From: RHKX01 sp041393495
GTDB taxonomy: Bacteria > Actinomycetota > Thermoleophilia > Solirubrobacterales > 70-9
Assembly: GCA_041393495.1 (NCBI GenBank)
Contig: JAWKKA010000007.1
Location: 1 to 64,000 of the forward strand
Length of the DNA stretch: 64,000 bases
Direction: 5' to 3'
This document shows positions 1 to 8,064 of this stretch, in pieces (position 1 is the first letter of the stretch; every line of letters begins with the position of its first letter). The notes under the pieces are model-generated. The model had not been told where the DNA came from. It saw only the letters and a program-made list of their open reading frames with translations, and did not search any database. A program made the translations under genes and the position numbers.

Positions 1-1
1 C

Positions 2-280
2 CGGATCGGCGGCGAGATCGGCACCGACGCCGTGCCGGACGGCTTTGCCGCGGCTGCCGGCGTCGAGGTCGAGGGCAGCGTCCTGTTCGGGCCCGGATGC
101 GAGGTCGGCGCGGGCGCGTCGCTGACCGGTCCGCTCGTGATCGGCGCCGGCGCCCGCCTCGGCGCCGGCGCCCAGGTCAAGGAGGCCTTGCTCCTGCCCG
201 GCGCCACGGTGCCCGCCGGAGGGGTGCTCGCGCGCGGGATCGCCGGCGACGCGGCGCGCCTCGCGTCGGGCGAGTGGTGA
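2..280 (+). CDS. Nucleotidyltransferase C-terminal beta-helix (5' truncated)
   Basis: This is the 3' end of a gene that begins before the window; the frame is open from base 2. The roughly 92 visible residues show hexapeptide-type spacing (VLFGPGCEVGAGASL, PLVIGAGARLGAGAQV) with small and aliphatic residues every six positions. This is the left-handed beta-helix at the C-terminus of sugar-phosphate nucleotidyltransferases such as mannose-1-phosphate guanylyltransferase or GlmU-like enzymes. The N-terminal catalytic domain is outside the window, so the substrate cannot be called. It lies 10 nt upstream of thrB on the same strand and may be co-transcribed with it. Confidence 0.6.
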   Translation, partial: RIGGEIGTDAVPDGFAAAAGVEVEGSVLFGPGCEVGAGASLTGPLVIGAGARLGAGAQVKEALLLPGATVPAGGVLARGIAGDAARLASGEW

Positions 281-290
281 TGGCGGGCCC

Positions 291-1178
291 GTGAGCGGGC
301 GGAGCCGGATCGTCCGCGTGCCGGCCTCGACGGCGAACCTCGGGCCCGGCTACGACGTGCTCGGCGCGGCGCTCGCCTTCGAGCTCGAGCTCGAGGCGAC
401 CGAGGCCGGCAGCTTCGACGTCGTCTCCGAGGGGTTCGCGGCGCCGGCCGACCGCAGCAACCTGATCGTCCGCGCCTTCGAGAGCCTTCATCCCGCCGAC
501 GGCGTCTCCTTCCGGGTCCGCAGCGAGATCCCGCTCGCCCGCGGGCTCGGCTCGAGCGCAGCGGCGATCCTCGCCGGGCTGCTCGCCGCCGACCACATGT
601 TCGAGCTCGGCAACGACCGCGAGCAGATCCTCGCCCGGGCGACCGCGATCGAGGGGCACCCCGACAACGTCGCCGCCTCGCTCTACGGCGGGGTCACGCT
701 CTGCCCGCCCGCCGAGCCGGGGGCGCCGCAGCCGGCGCCGGTCCTGCTCGCGCCTCCCGAGGGCGTCGAGGGGATCCTCGTGATCCCGCGGGAGGAGGTC
801 CCGACGAGTGCCGCCCGTGCGGCGCTGCCTGCCGAGCTGCCGCTCGCCGACGTCACCCACAACGTCGCTGCCGCGGCGCAGCTCGTGCTCGGGATCGAGC
901 GCTCCGACCTCGACCTGATCCGCGCCGGGCTCGCCGACCGCGTCCACCAGCCGCGCCGCGCCGCCCTCTACCCGCGCTCGATGGAGCTCGTCGAGCGGGC
1001 CGCCGGGCTCGGCGCGATCGGCGCGACGATCTCCGGCGCCGGTCCGACCGTCCTCGTCTGGACCTTCTGGCAGTCGGGCCGCAGCCTCCTCGACCGCCTC
1101 TCGGAATTCGCCGCCGGCTGGGCCGACGTCCGCCGGGCCCAGTTCTCGCCGCGCGGCGCCCGCGTCGAGATCACCTGA
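291..1178 (+). CDS. thrB: Homoserine kinase (GHMP kinase family)
   Basis: It would phosphorylate homoserine with ATP to O-phosphohomoserine, the step before threonine synthase, in the cytosol. The 295-residue length fits bacterial ThrB. Seen in the sequence: the N-terminal substrate motif VRVPASTANLGPGYD (residues 8-22), the GHMP ATP-binding loop PLARGLGSSAAA (81-92), EGHPDNVAAS (121-130) and a C-terminal ISGAGPT motif. GTG start 10 nt after the preceding stop. Other GHMP kinases are possible, but PASTANLGPG plus EGHPDN is typical of homoserine kinase. No other threonine genes are visible, so they probably lie upstream or elsewhere. Confidence 0.85.
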   Translation: MSGRSRIVRVPASTANLGPGYDVLGAALAFELELEATEAGSFDVVSEGFAAPADRSNLIVRAFESLHPADGVSFRVRSEIPLARGLGSSAAAILAGLLAADHMFELGNDREQILARATAIEGHPDNVAASLYGGVTLCPPAEPGAPQPAPVLLAPPEGVEGILVIPREEVPTSAARAALPAELPLADVTHNVAAAAQLVLGIERSDLDLIRAGLADRVHQPRRAALYPRSMELVERAAGLGAIGATISGAGPTVLVWTFWQSGRSLLDRLSEFAAGWADVRRAQFSPRGARVEIT

Positions 1179-1317
1179 GCGGCGGGCCCGACCGTTCGCT
1201 CGGCGCCGGTCGGACGGCCCGACGGGCTCGCGCTCGCCTTCCCTGCGGGTGCGCGCTGGCCCTCCTGTCCGGGATCTGAGCCGTCAACGGGATGCGGCGG
1301 GCAGAGGCCGCGGGCGG

Positions 1318-2127
1318 CTAGATGGTCTCGAGCAGCCGCGCCGGCAGCGCGTCGCGGCGGACCTGCTCGAGGCGGCGGGCGCGGTCGGTCATCCCGAGCC
1401 GGGTCAGGACCTCCTCGGCGAGCGCGATGTAGTCGGCGCCGCGCTCGGGCCGGTACTCGAGGATCGGGCGGGCCCGCTCGGCCGACTCGGCGTAGGCGAT
1501 CGACTGGCGGATCACGGTGTTGAACACCTTGCCGGGGAAGCGCGCCTCGAGCGCCTCGAGGGTCTGGCGGGCGTGCCTGGTGCGCATGTTGGCGATGTTG
1601 AGGAGGACGCCGAGCAGGTCGAGCTCGGGGTTGAGCGTGTCCTTGGCGAGGTCGAAGATCTCCATCGCCTGCTCGACGCCCTGTAGAGAGAAGTGCTGGG
1701 CCTGCGTCGACAGCAGCGCGTGAGTCGCGGCGACGAGCGCGTTGACGGTGAGCAGCCCGAGCGTCGGCGGGCAGTCGATCAGGATCATGTCGTGGCGGCG
1801 CTTGACCTCGCGGAGCGCGTTCCGCATCGTCACCTCGCGGCCGATCTTGCCGGCGAGGACCAGCTCCGACTCGGCGAGCCCGAGGTTGGCGGGGATGACC
1901 GGCCCGTGGACGGCATCGACGGCCCTCGCCTGGCCGGCGAGCACCTCGGCCAGCGTCGGCTCCGCCTCCGGGTCGACGTCGAAGTAGTCGGAGAGGTTGC
2001 CCTGCGGGTCGGCATCGATCGCGAGCACGTCGAGGCCGGCCCGGGTGAGGACGTCGGCGAGCGAGCGCACCGTCGTCGTCTTGCCGGTGCCGCCCTTCTG
2101 CGAGAGCACGGCGATCGTCACCGACAC
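1318..2127 (-). CDS. ParA/Soj-family ATPase
   Basis: Cytosolic deviant-Walker-A ATPase of the ParA/Soj/MinD group, usually acting in chromosome or cargo segregation. Residues 11-18 read KGGTGKTT, with the signature lysine; DADPQGN follows at about 38, and DCPPTLG marks the switch region. The 269-residue length is normal for an orphan chromosomal ParA. GTG at 2127 is preceded by a purine-rich GGGAGGCGAGG; a second in-frame GTG six bases further in is also possible. The reading frame stays open far upstream, but that part has no protein-like character. No parB or parS is seen next to it, so a solo role is likely. Convergent with thrB. Confidence 0.85.
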   Translation of the reverse strand: MSVTIAVLSQKGGTGKTTTVRSLADVLTRAGLDVLAIDADPQGNLSDYFDVDPEAEPTLAEVLAGQARAVDAVHGPVIPANLGLAESELVLAGKIGREVTMRNALREVKRRHDMILIDCPPTLGLLTVNALVAATHALLSTQAQHFSLQGVEQAMEIFDLAKDTLNPELDLLGVLLNIANMRTRHARQTLEALEARFPGKVFNTVIRQSIAYAESAERARPILEYRPERGADYIALAEEVLTRLGMTDRARRLEQVRRDALPARLLETI

Positions 2128-2178
2128 CGGCCCCTCGCCTCCCGTCGCAGCCGTGGCGGCATCGCTGGCACGGTCGCG

Positions 2179-2184
2179 ACTATA
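2179..2184 (-). promoter_or_regulatory. -10 element of the parA-like gene
   Basis: TATAGT on the minus strand, 51 nt before the chosen GTG. Unlike most genes here, this one would have a short leader with a Shine-Dalgarno-like sequence. Confidence 0.4.
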
Positions 2185-2280
2185 GACGCGCGCGGCCGCC
2201 GCGGCGGGGTGACCGATTCGCCGCGGCTCGCGGCTGGCCCGCTGCACCCGCCGGCCGCGCGCGGGGCGCGGCGGCGCGGA

Positions 2281-2286
2281 TAGACT
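2281..2286 (+). promoter_or_regulatory. -10 element, leaderless type
   Basis: TAGACT followed by 9 nt and the ATG of the SRPBCC gene; no ribosome binding site lies between. Confidence 0.55.
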
Positions 2287-2295
2287 CGCCTGCCG

Positions 2296-2793
2296 ATGGG
2301 ACCGGTCAGCGCCGAGATCACGATCGACGCTCCCCGCGAGCGGGTCTTCGCGATCCTCGCCGACCTCTCGAACCGGCCCGCGTTCTGCGACCACTTCCAG
2401 CGCTCGTTCCGGCTCCAGCGGATCGATCCGGCCGGGATCGGCGCCGCGGCCCGCTTCCATGTCGAGGCGCCGTTCTTCCACTTCTGGATGGAGACCGTCA
2501 TCGCCGGGCTCGAGGCGCCGCACCTGATCGTCGAGGACGGCAGCGGCGGCAGGATCGATCGGATGCCGGTCGGGACGGCTTGGGAGCTGACCGAGGCCCC
2601 GGGCGGGATGACCGCGGTCAGGGTCAGCTTCTGGACCGAGCCGGCGCGCGCTCTCGACCGGTTCAAGGATGCCCTCATGCCGGCCGGTTGGCACCGCCGG
2701 CAGTGGCGCCGGGCGCTGGGCCGGCTCCGCGATCTCGCCGAGGCCGACGAGCGGATCGAGCGCCTCCACGTCGCCGGGGCGAGCCGGGTCTGA
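2296..2793 (+). CDS. SRPBCC/START-like lipid-binding fold protein
   Basis: 165-residue soluble protein. The opening VSAEITIDAPRERVFAILAD is the first strand and helix of the Bet v1/START (polyketide cyclase) fold, in which a hydrophobic cavity binds small ligands. WMETVIAGLEAPHLIVED and TAVRVSFWTEP fit later beta strands, and the C-terminal helix (about 130-160, rich in R, E and L) closes the cavity. No catalytic motif stands out and the ligand cannot be predicted. It is a stand-alone transcription unit: the ATG follows a TAGACT box by 9 nt and the next gene has its own box. Confidence 0.75.
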   Translation: MGPVSAEITIDAPRERVFAILADLSNRPAFCDHFQRSFRLQRIDPAGIGAAARFHVEAPFFHFWMETVIAGLEAPHLIVEDGSGGRIDRMPVGTAWELTEAPGGMTAVRVSFWTEPARALDRFKDALMPAGWHRRQWRRALGRLRDLAEADERIERLHVAGASRV

Positions 2794-2819
2794 GCCCGCG
2801 CCGCCGAGGCCCGCGCCGA

Positions 2820-2825
2820 TAGACT
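2820..2825 (+). promoter_or_regulatory. -10 element, leaderless type
   Basis: TAGACT followed by 10 nt and the ATG of the lipoprotein gene at 2836; no Shine-Dalgarno sequence. Confidence 0.55.
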
Positions 2826-2835
2826 TCCGCCGCCG

Positions 2836-3375
2836 ATGCGCCGCCGACCGCTGATCATCGCGATGCTCGCTCTCGCCCTCGCCGGGTTCGCCGCCCTGAC
2901 GTCGGGGTGTGGCGACGAGGCGACCGCCGAGGCCAAGGAGGGCGAGCCGCTCGTGCTCGGCGAGCTCTCTTACAACATCCAGATCACCCGCGAGATGAAC
3001 CGCTTCTCGCCCGAGGATGCCGCCTACCTCGCCGGGGCGCCGCTGCTGCATCGCGACGAGGAGTACCTCGGGGTCTTCACGCAGGTGACCAACCAGGGCG
3101 ATGAGCCCGCCACGATCCCCGATCAGTTCCGGGTCGTCGATATCCGCGGGAGGACCTACGAGCAGGTGCCGCTCGACAACGTGTGGGCGCTGAAGGCGGG
3201 CACCCCGGTCCTTCCCGGCGACACCGTCCCCGGCCCGGAGACGCCGGCCCGGAACGGGCCGATCGAGGGCTCGCTGATCCTCTTCGTGATCGACGAGGCC
3301 GCGAACCAGAACCGCCCGCTCGTCCTCGAGGTCCCCGGCCCCGAAGAGACCGGCGAGATCGTCCTCGACCTCTAG
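2836..3375 (+). CDS. Secreted lipoprotein, DUF4352-like beta-sandwich
   Basis: 179 residues with a lipoprotein signal peptide: MRRR, a hydrophobic core, then a lipobox-like LTSGC with the cysteine at about residue 25, so it is probably anchored to the outer face of the membrane. The mature part has strands resembling extracellular telomere-like/DUF4352 domains: ELSYNIQITREMN, YLGVFTQVTNQGDEPATIP, FRVVDIRGRTYEQVP and SLILFVIDEAANQNRPLVLE. Such proteins have no assigned activity. Similarity to DUF4352 is by pattern only. The next gene lies 70 nt downstream on the same strand. Confidence 0.65.
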   Translation: MRRRPLIIAMLALALAGFAALTSGCGDEATAEAKEGEPLVLGELSYNIQITREMNRFSPEDAAYLAGAPLLHRDEEYLGVFTQVTNQGDEPATIPDQFRVVDIRGRTYEQVPLDNVWALKAGTPVLPGDTVPGPETPARNGPIEGSLILFVIDEAANQNRPLVLEVPGPEETGEIVLDL

Positions 3376-3445
3376 TGAGTCCCCGTCAAGCCTCTCGCGC
3401 GGCGGCGCCGGGGCCCGGGGGACCGGTCGGAATCGGCCGCTGGCC

Positions 3446-3757
3446 GTGAGCACCCGCCCGCTGCAGGCTTCGCTGCTGCTCGCCGGCGTCGGGGCGGTGG
3501 TGGTCCTGCTCGGCGTCCTCGGTACCGCCGCCGAGATCGCCGGGCTCGGTGCGGTCGTCCTCGGCACCGTGCTGGCGGCGCCGGCTGGCCGGCGCGAGCG
3601 CGGTGGCTGGTGGCCGCTGCTCGCCGCCGGCGCGCTGCTCTCGGTGCTCGGAGCGCTGCTGGCGCTCGTCACCGGCACCATCGGAGGGCTCGTCGCCCTG
3701 CTCGGCGGGATCGCGGTGATCACGGGAGTCGCCTTCGGGTTCCCGATCCGGGCCTGA
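3446..3757 (+). CDS. Small membrane protein, about three transmembrane helices
   Basis: 103 residues made almost entirely of hydrophobic segments: about 8-25 (ASLLLAGVGAVVVLLGVL), 27-45 (AEIAGLGAVVLGTVLAAP) and 58-98, which may form one or two helices. A short basic loop (GRRERGG) lies between. GTG start. I do not recognise the family. The last 23 bases of the coding sequence before its stop are repeated exactly just after the stop, so the annotated end is followed by a duplicate of itself. Confidence 0.6.
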   Translation: MSTRPLQASLLLAGVGAVVVLLGVLGTAAEIAGLGAVVLGTVLAAPAGRRERGGWWPLLAAGALLSVLGALLALVTGTIGGLVALLGGIAVITGVAFGFPIRA

Positions 3758-3780
3758 CCTTCGGGTTCCCGATCCGGGCC
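3732..3780 (+). repeat. 23-bp tandem duplication of a gene 3' end
   Basis: Bases 3732-3754 (CCTTCGGG...CCGGGCC) recur exactly at 3758-3780. The copies are separated only by the TGA stop of the membrane-protein gene, so the period is 26 bp. Confidence 0.95.
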
Positions 3781-3835
3781 CGGGATCGTCGGACCGCGAA
3801 GGCGGCGCCATCGGACGCTGCCGCGAGCCGGCCGG

Positions 3836-3958
3836 ACCAGGCCGTTGCGGCGGGCTGTCGAAGACCTCAGACCGCTGCGGCGCGGCGGTCATGGATCTCA
3901 GACCGTTGCGGCGGGCCGGTCTCCGACCTCAGACCGTCGCGGCGAGCCGGTCGCGGAC
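3836..3958 (-). repeat. 31-bp degenerate tandem array derived from the ric 3' end
   Basis: Four units start at 3836 (30 bp), 3866, 3897 and 3928 (31 bp each). The last unit is the actual 3' end of ric, including its stop codon. The unit next to it matches at about 27 of 31 positions, and units further downstream decay progressively. The array fills most of the gap between the membrane-protein gene and ric. Confidence 0.9.
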
Positions 3959-4642
3959 CTTCGGGAAGAGGATGTTGTTCTCCTCGTGGATGTGCCGATG
4001 CAGCTCGAGCTCGAGCTCGGAGAGCTCGTGGAGCAGGACCCGGTGGGTGTTGCAGTGGGCGCGCTCGGGCCCGTAGCCGCCGGCGATCCCCCTGAGGTCG
4101 GCGAGCGCAGCGCCGGTCGAGCCGTGGTCGTCCTCGAGGTGGGGGATCAGCTCCCGGTCGAGCTCGGGGGAGGCGCCGACCCGCTCGAGCTCGCGGCAGG
4201 CCGGGAAGAGCTGTTGCTCTTCGACCCGCATGTGGTCGAGCAGGGCCGCGCGCGCATCCTCGAACCGTTCCTGGAGCCGGAGGACCGAGGGATCCTGAAC
4301 GCCGTGGGCGCGGACGACCTTGCCGAGCAGCTCGGAGATCCGCTCGAGCCGGGTCGGCAGCGGCCGGTGGTGCTCGGCGACGATGTGCTCGCAGAGATCG
4401 CCGATCGACGCATCCGCCACGTCGTGGGCGGAGCGGCCCGTCTCGTCCGCGCCGACCGTATCGAGGACGGCGGCGATCGTGTCGGGGTCGAGGCCGCGTT
4501 CGCCGCAGGCCTCGGCCAGGGTCTTGCCACCGCCGCAGCAGTAGTCGAGGCCGATCCCCTCGAGGATCGTCGCCGCCGCGGGGCGCTCGGCAACGATCGA
4601 GCCGAGGGTGGCGGCGGTTGGGGATTGCTCGCTGCCGGTCAT
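3929..4642 (-). CDS. ric: Iron-sulfur cluster repair di-iron protein (RIC/ScdA/YtfE)
   Basis: Cytosolic di-iron protein of the RIC family, known for restoring Fe-S clusters after nitrosative or oxidative damage. The N-terminal ScdA_N/DUF542 part has LDYCCGGGKTLAEAC; the rest is a hemerythrin-like four-helix domain with iron-ligand histidines and acids (AEHHRPL, HMRVEEQQLFP, HLEDDHG, CNTHR, HIHEENNILFP). 237 residues, near the family norm of about 220-240. ATG at 4642 is preferred over an in-frame TTG at 4651 because a TAAACT box lies 8 nt upstream. Divergent from gdhA; its 3' end is duplicated downstream. Confidence 0.9.
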   Translation of the reverse strand: MTGSEQSPTAATLGSIVAERPAAATILEGIGLDYCCGGGKTLAEACGERGLDPDTIAAVLDTVGADETGRSAHDVADASIGDLCEHIVAEHHRPLPTRLERISELLGKVVRAHGVQDPSVLRLQERFEDARAALLDHMRVEEQQLFPACRELERVGASPELDRELIPHLEDDHGSTGAALADLRGIAGGYGPERAHCNTHRVLLHELSELELELHRHIHEENNILFPKVRDRLAATV

Positions 4643-4650
4643 CCCGGGCA

Positions 4651-4656
4651 AGTTTA
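4651..4656 (-). promoter_or_regulatory. -10 element of ric, leaderless type
   Basis: TAAACT on the minus strand, 8 nt before the ATG at 4642. It overlaps the left arm of the 4653-4675 inverted repeat. Confidence 0.55.
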
Positions 4657-4675
4657 CATCATCGGTATGTGTAAA
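4653..4675. promoter_or_regulatory. Inverted repeat shared by the divergent ric and gdhA promoters
   Basis: TTTACA, 11 nt, TGTAAA: perfect 6-bp arms in the 43-bp gap between the two start codons. Each arm overlaps the candidate -10 box of one gene, so a dimeric regulator bound here would cover both promoters. The regulator is unknown; the site matches neither FNR nor the usual NsrR consensus. Confidence 0.5.
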
Positions 4676-4677
4676 TT
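4672..4677 (+). promoter_or_regulatory. -10 element of gdhA, leaderless type
   Basis: TAAATT, then 8 nt, then the GTG at 4686. It overlaps the right arm of the 4653-4675 inverted repeat. Confidence 0.55.
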
Positions 4678-4685
4678 ACGGTCGC

Positions 4686-6131
4686 GTGAGCATCTCGCAA
4701 TCCGAGACCGGGCTCCCTGCGCCCGCCCGAACTCCCGACGCCGGAGACGACATCGGCGGCATCGATCCCCGCGGGGGGGCGTCGGCAGTGCTCGACGAGC
4801 GGCTCGTGCCGGTGTTCGAGACCGTCGTCCGACGGAACCCGGGTGAGACGGAGTTCCATCAGTCGGTATTGCGCGTGCTCGAGAGCGTCGCGCCGGTCAT
4901 CCACAGCCATCCCGAGTACGCGGAGGCGAAGCTGCTCGAGCGGATCAGCGAGCCGGAGCGGCAGGTCATCTTCCGGGTTCCCTGGAGCGACGACGGCGGC
5001 GAGGTCCACATCAACCGTGGCTACCGGGTCGAGTTCAACAGCGCTCTCGGTCCCTACAAGGGCGGCCTCCGCTTCGCGCCCTCGGTGAACGCGAGCATCG
5101 TCAAGTTCCTCGGCTTCGAGCAGGTGTTCAAGAACGCGCTGACCGGGATGCCGATCGGCGGCGGCAAGGGCGGCGCCGACTTCGATCCGCGAGGGCGCTC
5201 GGACGCGGAGGTGATGCGGTTCTGCCAGTCGTTCATGACCGAGCTGCACCGGCACCTCGGCGAGCAGACCGACGTGCCGGCCGGTGACATCGGCGTCGGC
5301 CAGCGCGAGATCGGCTACATGTTCGGCCAGTACAAGCGGATCACGAACCGCTACGAGTCGGGCGTCCTGACCGGCAAGGGCCTCGCCTGGGGCGGCGCCC
5401 GGGTTCGCGAGGAGGCGACCGGGTACGGCTGCGCCTACTTCGTCGCCGAGATGCTGGCAGCGCGGGGCGGTTCGTTCGGCGGCCGGGACGTCATCGTCTC
5501 CGGCGCCGGCAACGTCGCGATCCACGCGATCGAGAAGGCGCAGCAGCTCGGCGGCCGCGTCGTCGCCTGCTCGGACTCCTCCGGCTACGTCCACGACCCC
5601 GACGGCATCGACGTCGACCTGCTGAAGGAGGTCAAGCTCGTCGAACGGAGCCGGATCGACGAGTACGCGCGGCGCCGTGGTGCTCGTGCCCGCTGGGTCG
5701 CCGGCGCTGGCGTCTGGGAGGTCCCCTGCGAGATCGCCCTCCCCTGCGCGACCCAGAACGAGCTGAACGAGGCGGGGGCGCGGCGGCTCATCGACGGCGG
5801 CGTGGTCGTCGTGGCCGAGGGCGCGAACATGCCGACGACCCCGGCGGCGGTGAGGCTGCTGCGCGAAGCCGGCGTCGCCTTCGGCCCCGGCATGGCAGCG
5901 AACGCGGGCGGCGTCGCGACGAGCGCGCTGGAGATGCAGCAGAACGCCTCACGCGACTCGTGGAGCTTCGAGCACACCGACGAGCGGCTGATCGAGATCA
6001 TGCGCGACATCCACGCGGTCTGCAGCGAGACCGCGGCGCGCTGGGGGGCCGGCGACGACTTCGTCACTGGCGCCAACATCGCCGGCTTTCTGCGCGTCGC
6101 CGACGCGATGCTGGCGCACGGCCTCGTCTGA
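4686..6131 (+). CDS. gdhA: Glutamate dehydrogenase, hexameric NADP-type
   Basis: Reversible amination of 2-oxoglutarate with ammonium, joining nitrogen assimilation to the TCA cycle. From about residue 50 it aligns closely with E. coli GdhA: LGPYKGGLRF, KFLGFEQVFKNALT, GGGKGGADFDPRG (catalytic lysine in GGGKGG), TDVPAGDIGVG, TGKGLAWGG, the Rossmann GAGNVAIHA, PCATQNEL, AEGANMPTT and GANIAGF. 481 residues; the first 35 or so are an extra, low-complexity N-terminus compared with the about 447-residue E. coli protein. GTG at 4686 is chosen because a TAAATT box lies 8 nt upstream. Confidence 0.93.
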   Translation: MSISQSETGLPAPARTPDAGDDIGGIDPRGGASAVLDERLVPVFETVVRRNPGETEFHQSVLRVLESVAPVIHSHPEYAEAKLLERISEPERQVIFRVPWSDDGGEVHINRGYRVEFNSALGPYKGGLRFAPSVNASIVKFLGFEQVFKNALTGMPIGGGKGGADFDPRGRSDAEVMRFCQSFMTELHRHLGEQTDVPAGDIGVGQREIGYMFGQYKRITNRYESGVLTGKGLAWGGARVREEATGYGCAYFVAEMLAARGGSFGGRDVIVSGAGNVAIHAIEKAQQLGGRVVACSDSSGYVHDPDGIDVDLLKEVKLVERSRIDEYARRRGARARWVAGAGVWEVPCEIALPCATQNELNEAGARRLIDGGVVVVAEGANMPTTPAAVRLLREAGVAFGPGMAANAGGVATSALEMQQNASRDSWSFEHTDERLIEIMRDIHAVCSETAARWGAGDDFVTGANIAGFLRVADAMLAHGLV

Positions 6132-6179
6132 GCGGCCCGCGGAGACCGCTGGCGGAGCGGGCGCCGCGGGCGCGGCGGC

Positions 6180-7901
6180 TCAGAGCCCCGCGTCGAGGAT
6201 CTGGCGGGCGATCGGCGCGGCGACCGTGCCGCCGTCGCCGGGCGCGTTGACGACCATCACGGCGACCGCGAGCTTCGGCTTGTCGGCGGGCGCGAACGCC
6301 GTGAACCAGGCATCGACGTCCTGCTCGGCCTCCTCGCCGGGCGCGACCGGGCCGGAGCTCGTCGTCGTGCCGAGCTCGGCGGTACCGGTCTTGCCCGCGA
6401 CCGTCGCGTCCGGCAGCGCCGCCGAGGACCCGGTGCCGGATGCGACGACCTCGATCATCATCTTCTCGACCTGATCGGCGATATCGGGCGGGACGACCTC
6501 GACGTCGGGATAGTCGCCGGCGAGGGCCGGGGCCTTGACCATCGCCGTCGGCGAGCGGACGCCCCCGTTGGCGATCGTCTGCGAGACCGAGGCCATCTCC
6601 AGCGGCGTCGCCAGCACCTCGCCCTGGCCGATCGCGCTGACCGCGACCTCGGTCTCGTCGGTGAGCGGATTCGGGATCGTGCTCTCGGGCGGTTGGGTGA
6701 GCGCGAGCGCCTCCGCGTTGTAGAGCGTCGGCGGCGCGTTGAACCCGTACTGCTCGGACTCCTCGACGAGCTTGGCGCCGCCGACGCGGACGCCGAGCGG
6801 CGCGAACACCGTGTTGCAGGAGTGCGCGAAGCTCGCCACGAGGGTGCCGCCGCAGGCCTCGTCGTAGGCGTTGGCGATCTCACGGCCGCCGGCGACGGTG
6901 CTCGTCTCGACCGGGAACTCCTCGTCGAGGCTGGTCTTGCCGGCTTCGAGGGCGGCGCTCGCGGTGATCACCTTGAACGTCGAGCCGGGCGGCTGCGGGG
7001 CCGAGAACGCGAGGCCGGCGAGGGCGAGGACGTCGCCGCTGCGGGCGTCGAGCACGGCGGCGCCACCGTAAGTGGAGCCGAGCGCCGCCGCGGTCGCGTC
7101 CTGAAGCTTCGCGTCGATCGTCGTCCGCAGCGGCTTGCCCGGGCTCGGCACGCGTTGGGCGAGCACCGCCTTGCCGCCGTCGCCGACCGCGAGCAGCTTT
7201 CCCCCCGGCGTCCCGGCGAGGGTCGGGTCGAAGGCGAGCTCGAGGCCGCTGGTGCCCATCTCGACCCCTTCCGGGTAGCCGAGCGCCGCGGCTTGCTCGG
7301 CGAGCTTGCGGCCCGGCTCGCCGGTCTCGCCGGTGACGATGCCGCCGGCCCCGTGGGTCACCCGGGCGGAGGCCGGGCCGCTCGCCAGCACCGATCCGTC
7401 GGCGGCGAGGATCGGGGCCCGCTTGGCGAGCTTGGTGGCGGCGACGAGCTTGTCGCCCTCCGCGAGGCCGGGGAAGACCAGGTTCGGCTGCCAGGCGATT
7501 CCCTCGTCGGCGACCGGGACGGCGACGTCGCCGCTGACCTCCCCGAACGCGCTCGTCTGCACGGTCGCCGGCACGGTGACCACGTCGCCGCCGTCCCGTC
7601 CGTCGGGCCCGGTGATCTCGCCGATCGAGACCGCAGTCGCCGTGGCCGTGGTCGCTGCGTTGGTGTAGGCGGACTCGAACCGCTGACGCGGATACTCGTC
7701 CTGCGAGGTCGCGTTGAGCTCGTCGTACATCGCCCGGTAATCGCCGTCGGCCCAGGCGGCGGCGAACCGCTCGACCGCGTCGCGCTCGGCGGAGCCGCCC
7801 GCGACCCGCGCCCCGGCGACGAATGCCGCCACGCAGGCGATCGCGAGCGGAATCAGCAGCAACCTCCTCCGCTTGGCTACCGAGCTCGATCTCTGATTCA
7901 C
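6180..7901 (-). CDS. Penicillin-binding protein (transpeptidase) with NTF2-like domain
   Basis: Cell-wall D,D-transpeptidase anchored by one N-terminal helix (about 13-32). An NTF2-like/MecA-N domain follows (RDAVERFAAAWADGDYRAMY, about 40-130), then a linker domain, then the transpeptidase. All three catalytic motifs are present: STFK (307-310), SCN (361-363) and KTG (503-505). 573 residues. The architecture resembles class B PBPs such as PbpA of actinobacteria or PBP2a-type proteins; the MecA-like N-domain does not itself imply resistance. GTG start. Convergent with gdhA; no cell-division neighbours. Confidence 0.88.
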   Translation of the reverse strand: MNQRSSSVAKRRRLLLIPLAIACVAAFVAGARVAGGSAERDAVERFAAAWADGDYRAMYDELNATSQDEYPRQRFESAYTNAATTATATAVSIGEITGPDGRDGGDVVTVPATVQTSAFGEVSGDVAVPVADEGIAWQPNLVFPGLAEGDKLVAATKLAKRAPILAADGSVLASGPASARVTHGAGGIVTGETGEPGRKLAEQAAALGYPEGVEMGTSGLELAFDPTLAGTPGGKLLAVGDGGKAVLAQRVPSPGKPLRTTIDAKLQDATAAALGSTYGGAAVLDARSGDVLALAGLAFSAPQPPGSTFKVITASAALEAGKTSLDEEFPVETSTVAGGREIANAYDEACGGTLVASFAHSCNTVFAPLGVRVGGAKLVEESEQYGFNAPPTLYNAEALALTQPPESTIPNPLTDETEVAVSAIGQGEVLATPLEMASVSQTIANGGVRSPTAMVKAPALAGDYPDVEVVPPDIADQVEKMMIEVVASGTGSSAALPDATVAGKTGTAELGTTTSSGPVAPGEEAEQDVDAWFTAFAPADKPKLAVAVMVVNAPGDGGTVAAPIARQILDAGL

Positions 7902-8051
7902 GCTGATGGACGCCGGCCGGGTGTGAAGCTGAAAGCGGGTCGGCGCGGGGCCGCAAAGGGTACTGGCAGCCGCGGCGCATCAGCCTGCTCTTCCCGCTTG
8001 TCGAGCGGCGCCCAGCGGCTCTGCGCCGCCGGGCCCGGGTCGGTGCTCCGC

Positions 8052-8057
8052 TACGCT
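8052..8057 (+). promoter_or_regulatory. -10 element, leaderless type
   Basis: TACGCT, then 7 nt, then the GTG of the HxlR gene at 8065. Confidence 0.5.
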
Positions 8058-8064
8058 GAGGTGC

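Noticed and set aside
2128..3723. A very long minus-strand reading frame continuing upstream of the parA-like gene
   Set aside because: It lies antisense to three plausible plus-strand genes with their own promoter boxes, and its residues are Arg/Pro/Ala/Ser-rich shadow text typical of high-GC DNA.
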